From positions 1 to 36,099 of the forward strand of contig VAXO01000048.1 in assembly GCA_005888435.1 (NCBI GenBank): DNA of 36,099 nt, read 5' to 3'. Below the pieces are notes generated by a model that ran no database searches, was not told the origin of the DNA, and saw nothing but the letters and a program-made list of their open reading frames with translations. The number at the start of each line of letters is the position of its first letter. The first letter of the stretch is position 1. The position numbers and the translations under genes were made by a program. This DNA is from Actinomycetota bacterium. GTDB lineage: Bacteria; Actinomycetota; Thermoleophilia; Gaiellales; Gaiellaceae. Below are positions 32,729-36,099 of this stretch, one piece after another.

Positions 32729-33982
32729 ATGGACTTCGTGGCTGTGACAGCCGAGCGGAAGTTGGATGCGCGTAAGCTGCGCGCCGACTTCCCCATCTTC
32801 GAGCAGGAGGTGCGCGGCAAGCCGCTGGCCTACCTCGACTCGGCGGTGAGCGCGCACAAGCCGCGCCAGGTGCTCGACAAGCTGCGCAATTTCTACGAGA
32901 CGTCGTACGCGAACGTCCATCGCGGCGTCTACACGCTCTCGGAGGTCGCGACGGCGGAGTACGAGGGCGCCCGCGACAAGATCGCGCGCTTCATCAACGC
33001 GCCGGCGTCTCGCGAGCTGATCTTCACCCACGGGGCGACGGAGAGCATCAACCTCGTCGCGTACGCATGGGGGCTCGACAACCTCGGCCCCGGCGACGTC
33101 GTCGTCGTGACCGAGCTCGAGCACCACTCGAACTTCGTCCCGTGGCAGTACATCGCGAAGCGCACGGGCGCCACGTTCACGGCGATCCCGCTCGACGAGC
33201 ACGGCGAGCTCCGGCTCGACGCCCTGGGAGAGATCGAGCAGGCGGGGAACGTGAAAGTCGTCGCGAACAACCTCGTCTCGAACGCCCTCGGCACGATCAA
33301 CCCGGTCGAGAAGCTCTCGGCCTGGGCGCACGAGCGCGGCGCGATCATGGTCGTCGACGCCGCCCAAGCGGCGCCGCATCACGCGATCGACGTGCAGGAG
33401 CTCGGCTGCGACTTCCTGGCGTTCTCGTCGCACAAGATGTGCGGCCCGACGAGCGTCGGCGCGCTCTGGGGACGTGCGGAGCTGCTCGAGGCGATGTCGC
33501 CGTTCAACCTCGGCGGCCACATGATCCGCTCGGTCAAGCTCGAAGAGACGACCTGGGGGCAGATCCCATTCAAGTTCGAGGCTGGAACGCAGCCGATCGC
33601 CGAGGCCGTCGGCTTCGGCGCCGCCGTCGACTACCTGACCGACATCGGCATCGGCGCAATCGAGGACCACGAGCGCGAGCTCCTCGTCTACGCGCTCGAG
33701 AAGCTCGCTGAGGTTCCCGGTCTGACCGCGTACGGACCGGCCCCGGAGCGACGGGCCGGGATCGTCTCCTTCAACCTCGAGGGCGTGCACCCCCACGACG
33801 TCGCGCAGATCCTCGACATGGAAGGCGTCGCGATCCGCGCCGGTCACCATTGCTGCCAACCGCTGATGGCGAAGCTGGGCGTCGCCGCGACGAACCGCGC
33901 AAGTTTCTACCTCTACACGATTCCCGAAGAGATCGACCGGCTCGCCGACGGGCTGCACAAGGCACATAAGCTTCTCGCGTGA
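32729..33982 (+). CDS. sufS: Cysteine desulfurase SufS
   Basis: PLP enzyme that takes sulfur from cysteine and hands it to SufU. With the ATG it has 417 residues, normal for group II desulfurases. The PLP lysine is Lys236 in FSSHKMCGPTSVG and the catalytic cysteine is Cys375 in RAGHHCCQPLM (a Cys follows where Ala is common). THGATESINLVAYAWG near residue 95 and VVDAAQAAPHHAIDVQELGCDF bind the cofactor phosphate and ring. A TACGAT box overlaps the ATG, and GTG 32738 lies 7 nt after it; if that box is the -10, translation would begin at GTG 32738. The 3' end overlaps sufU (GTGA). Confidence 0.94.
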   Translation: MDFVAVTAERKLDARKLRADFPIFEQEVRGKPLAYLDSAVSAHKPRQVLDKLRNFYETSYANVHRGVYTLSEVATAEYEGARDKIARFINAPASRELIFTHGATESINLVAYAWGLDNLGPGDVVVVTELEHHSNFVPWQYIAKRTGATFTAIPLDEHGELRLDALGEIEQAGNVKVVANNLVSNALGTINPVEKLSAWAHERGAIMVVDAAQAAPHHAIDVQELGCDFLAFSSHKMCGPTSVGALWGRAELLEAMSPFNLGGHMIRSVKLEETTWGQIPFKFEAGTQPIAEAVGFGAAVDYLTDIGIGAIEDHERELLVYALEKLAEVPGLTAYGPAPERRAGIVSFNLEGVHPHDVAQILDMEGVAIRAGHHCCQPLMAKLGVAATNRASFYLYTIPEEIDRLADGLHKAHKLLA

Positions 33983-34416
33983 GCGAATTCGACCAGCTAT
34001 ACCGCGAGGTGATCCTGGATCACTACAAAAACCCGCGCGGGCACGGGCTGATCGAGGACGCCGATGCAGAAGCGGAGGGGCAGAACCCACTCTGCGGGGA
34101 CGAGGTGTCGATCTACGTCGCGTTCGGCGAGGACGGCGACACGATCGACGAGGTGAAGTTCTCCGGCCGCGGCTGCGCCATCTCGCAGGCCGCCACGTCG
34201 ATGCTCACCGAGTTGGTGCAGGGACGCACCGCGCAGGAGGTGGCCACCCTGCCGCGCGACGATCTGCTCGACGAGATCGGCATTCCCCTGACGCCCGTGC
34301 GGCTGAAGTGCGCGCTGCTCGGACTCTCGACCTTGAAGCTCGCGCTGCACAAGGCGAAGGGCACGCCGCTGCCCGAGGAGTGGGCCGGCGCCTCCTCGGA
34401 TCTCGACCTGAAGTAG
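33979..34416 (+). CDS. sufU: Sulfur-transfer protein SufU
   Basis: Zinc-containing partner that accepts sulfur from SufS in Gram-positive bacteria. Of 145 residues, the zinc ligands are Cys39 and Asp41 in NPLCGDEV, Cys66 in GRGCAISQA and Cys111 in LKCALLGL. The insertion between them (LTELVQGRTAQEVATLPRDDLLDEIGIPLTPVR) is the stretch that separates SufU from IscU scaffolds. GTG 33979 overlaps sufS by four bases. This links the locus to the actinobacterial/firmicute-type SUF pathway. Confidence 0.95.
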   Translation: MSEFDQLYREVILDHYKNPRGHGLIEDADAEAEGQNPLCGDEVSIYVAFGEDGDTIDEVKFSGRGCAISQAATSMLTELVQGRTAQEVATLPRDDLLDEIGIPLTPVRLKCALLGLSTLKLALHKAKGTPLPEEWAGASSDLDLK

Positions 34417-34731
34417 GTGCCCGAGCTCGACGTCTGCCCGGTCGAGGAGCTGCCGTCCTGCGCCGTCAAGATCGTCTACGCCGGGTCGCTCGCGATCGGC
34501 GTCTACAACCTGAACGGCGAGTACTACGGGCTCGAGGACCGCTGCTCCCACGATGACGGCCCGCTCTGCGAAGGCGATTTCGACTGCGACGATGGCGTCG
34601 CGATCTGCCCCCGGCACGGAGCGAACATCGACATCCGCTCGGGAAGGGCGCTGACCCTGCCCGCGGTCGAGTCCGTCGCGACCTATCCCGTCCGCGTGGT
34701 GGACGGCATGGTCAAGGTCGAGGTTGGCTGA
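34417..34731 (+). CDS. Rieske [2Fe-2S] ferredoxin
   Basis: A 104-residue soluble Rieske protein. The cluster ligands are Cys43 and His45 in RCSHDDGPLCEG and Cys64 and His67 in ICPRHGANID. It matches the small ferredoxins of dioxygenase-type systems in size, and similar genes often sit at the end of actinobacterial suf operons, where it may serve as a target or electron donor. The GTG start at 34417 follows the sufU stop directly. Its end overlaps tag by eight bases. A hyphenated role in nitrite reductase (NirD-like) is an alternative but no nir genes are near. Confidence 0.9.
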   Translation: MPELDVCPVEELPSCAVKIVYAGSLAIGVYNLNGEYYGLEDRCSHDDGPLCEGDFDCDDGVAICPRHGANIDIRSGRALTLPAVESVATYPVRVVDGMVKVEVG

Positions 34732-35317
34732 ACCGGGCGGACTGAAGCGCTGCTGGGGGGCGACCGACCCGCTCTACATCGCATACCACGACGAGGAGTG
34801 GGGGCGCCCGGTCAGCGACGAGCGCGGACTGCTCGAGCGGCTCTGTCTGGAGGGCTTTCAGTCAGGCCTCTCCTGGTTGACGATCCTGCGCAAGCGCGAC
34901 AACTTCCGCGCCGCGTTCGCGGGCTTCGAGCCCGAGGAGGTCGCACGCTTCGGCGAACGCGACGTGAAGCGGCTGCTCGAGGATGCCGGCATCGTCAGGC
35001 ACCGCGGCAAGATCGAGGCGACGATCGCAAACGCGCGCGGCACGCTCGCCCTGCGCGACCAGGGCACGCCCCTGCACGAGCTCGTCTGGTCGCACCGGCC
35101 GAAACGGCATCGTGCGCCGCGCCGGGCGGGCGACTGGCAGGCGGCGACGACGGAGTCCGACGCCCTGTCGAAGGCGCTGAAGCGGGCCGGTTTTCGGTTC
35201 GTCGGGCCCACGACGGTCTACGCGGCGATGCAGGCGTGCGGCGTCGTCAACGACCATCTGCTTTCGTGCCACGTGCGCCGAGCGGTGCAGAAGGAGATCG
35301 AGGCCGCTGCTGGATGA
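34724..35317 (+). CDS. tag: DNA-3-methyladenine glycosylase I
   Basis: Base-excision repair enzyme removing 3-methyladenine. Its 197 residues match the family. CWGATDPLYIAYHDEEWGRP opens the protein with the conserved Cys/His of the zinc snap, LCLEGFQSGLSWLTILRKRDNFR is the substrate pocket helix, and the C-terminal VNDHLLSCHV supplies the remaining zinc ligands. FRFVGPTTVYAAMQACG is also diagnostic. The start is TTG at 34724, which overlaps the Rieske gene. Its presence at the end of the suf operon seems incidental. Confidence 0.93.
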   Translation: MAEPGGLKRCWGATDPLYIAYHDEEWGRPVSDERGLLERLCLEGFQSGLSWLTILRKRDNFRAAFAGFEPEEVARFGERDVKRLLEDAGIVRHRGKIEATIANARGTLALRDQGTPLHELVWSHRPKRHRAPRRAGDWQAATTESDALSKALKRAGFRFVGPTTVYAAMQACGVVNDHLLSCHVRRAVQKEIEAAAG

Positions 35318-35330
35318 ACGTGTCCGACGT

Positions 35331-35900
35331 GTGCTCGCCCGCCTCGAGGAAGAGGACGCGGCCGAGCGCGCCGCCGGCCTGCCGGCTGCCGAGCGCTCGC
35401 GGGCGGTCGAGCCCACGACCGGCCGGTTTCTCTTCTCCCTCGTCGCGCCGCAGACCGACTGCGAGGTGCTCGAGATCGGCGGCTCCCGCGGCTATTCGAC
35501 GATCTGGCTGGCCGCCGGCGTCCGCTACCTCGGCGGGCGCGTCCTCTCCGTCGAACACGATCCACGCAAGATCGACGCGTGGCGCCAGAACGTCGCGGAG
35601 GCCGGGCTCGAGGATTGGGCCGACCTCGTCGAAGGGGACGCGAAGGAGGCGGTGCCCGCGATCGACGATGTCTTCGACGTCGTCTTCCTCGACGCCGAGA
35701 AGGACGACTACGAGGGGCTGTTCCGGCTCGCGCGGCGAAAGCTCGAGCCGGGCGCGCTCGTCGTCGCCGACAACGTGCTTTCACACGTCGACACGCTCGG
35801 GGCGTACTCGCAGGCGCGCCAGGCCGACCCCACGCTCCTCTCCGTGACGGTCCCGCTCGACCGCGGCCTCGAGCTCTCCGTGACTCTCCGAGGCGACTGA
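35331..35900 (+). CDS. SAM-dependent O-methyltransferase (class I, family 3)
   Basis: A 189-residue methyltransferase of the catechol/caffeoyl-CoA type. Motif I EIGGSRGYSTIWLA binds SAM, VLSVEHDPRKIDAWRQNV holds the acidic residue for the ribose, and FDVVFLDAEKDDYEGLF carries the metal-binding Asp, with VVADNVLSH supplying the next metal ligands. It is slightly short at the N-terminus relative to usual members. GTG 35331 is the first canonical start in frame, 13 bp after the tag stop. The acceptor cannot be told from sequence. Confidence 0.87.
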   Translation: MLARLEEEDAAERAAGLPAAERSRAVEPTTGRFLFSLVAPQTDCEVLEIGGSRGYSTIWLAAGVRYLGGRVLSVEHDPRKIDAWRQNVAEAGLEDWADLVEGDAKEAVPAIDDVFDVVFLDAEKDDYEGLFRLARRKLEPGALVVADNVLSHVDTLGAYSQARQADPTLLSVTVPLDRGLELSVTLRGD

Positions 35901-36090
35901 TATTCTGGGGGTTAACCGCGGAAAGGAGGTGGTCCGAGAGTGGAGATTTCCAGTACGGGCAGTGGAGGTACCAGCGGGTAGAGGTGCGTCCCCGGGACCT
36001 ACGGGGAATCGCCTAGCCAGCGTGGGGGACGACGCGTTACGCGCCGCCCGGCCATACATCTCGGGCCGAGGCAGGAAGCGCCTCTACTAA
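35901..36090 (+). other. Short-frame/leader region with extended Shine-Dalgarno, end of window
   Basis: A TATTCT box (35901-35906) overlaps the methyltransferase stop and could be a -10. GAAAGGAGGTGGTCC (35921-35935) is complementary to almost the entire 16S 3' tail, apart from one G-U pair. The GTG at 35940, at good spacing, opens a 13-codon frame ending at 35981. Two other frames stay open past it: one ends GQWRYQRVEVRPRDLRGIA at 36016, and one from GTG 35962 ends GRGRKRLY at 36087. Downstream are small hairpins, GCG-TTA-CGC near 36030 and GAGGC/GCCTC near 36069-36085. It may be a leader peptide, a small gene with frameshift or an RNA. I cannot identify it. Confidence 0.4.
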
Positions 36091-36099
36091 TCCATCGCT

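Noticed and set aside
1-36099. CRISPR arrays, insertion sequences, rRNA genes.
   Set aside because: No regularly spaced direct repeats, transposase motifs or rRNA signatures were found by eye.

Overview
The window is a gene-dense piece of a high-GC bacterial chromosome, with almost no non-coding DNA. Gene content and style suggest an actinobacterium: GTG and TTG starts are common, several genes look leaderless with a TANNNT box just before the start codon, there is a PknB-like kinase, sufU follows sufS, and there is a DUF6458-like protein. A deep-branching lineage such as Thermoleophilia/Gaiellales is my guess and is not proven by the sequence. There is no phage, insertion sequence, CRISPR array or rRNA.

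Layout. 1-938: 5' part of glnA on the minus strand, with an attenuator-like leader. 1074-6599: rmlB, a membrane Ser/Thr kinase with a TPR-like tail, and a translationally coupled pair of exported proteins (SpoIID/LytB-like and subtilase). 6583-9425 (minus): three enzymes fitting the UDP-diacetamido-glucuronic acid pathway (6-dehydrogenase, Gfo/Idh/MocA dehydrogenase, hexapeptide acyltransferase). 9478-9550: tRNA-Lys(CUU). 9591-13304: accessory-looking genes (ankyrin protein, PD-(D/E)XK-like protein, VOC protein, polytopic membrane protein). 13387-16907: a 1014-residue multi-sensor histidine kinase and two small proteins.

17002-21715 is a cytochrome c oxidase operon: ctaC, ctaD, a two-domain Usp-like protein, ctaE, then a two-helix membrane anchor fused to a third domain of the same Usp-like family. 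Converging on it is a minus-strand operon (26334 to 21792): tatA, tatC, amidohydrolase, membrane TPR protein, STAS protein, diheme cytochrome c lipoprotein, hotdog thioesterase. The two operons meet at a 94-bp palindrome whose GGGGTCTGACCCC units supply both stop codons.

26387-35900 (plus): an SDR enzyme leads into sufC-sufB-VOC-VOC-sufD, then a secreted metzincin-like protease, a strongly structured spacer, and sufS-sufU-Rieske-tag-O-methyltransferase. Together the suf genes form a complete Fe-S assembly set. The last 200 bases carry an unusually long Shine-Dalgarno sequence before a very short frame.

The best candidates for something undescribed are the Usp-like modules built into the oxidase operon (including the membrane-anchored one where a small subunit IV often sits), the glnA leader, and the dispersed GGGGTCAGACCCC repeat that ends genes. 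Function assignments rest on motifs read by eye; no database search was possible.
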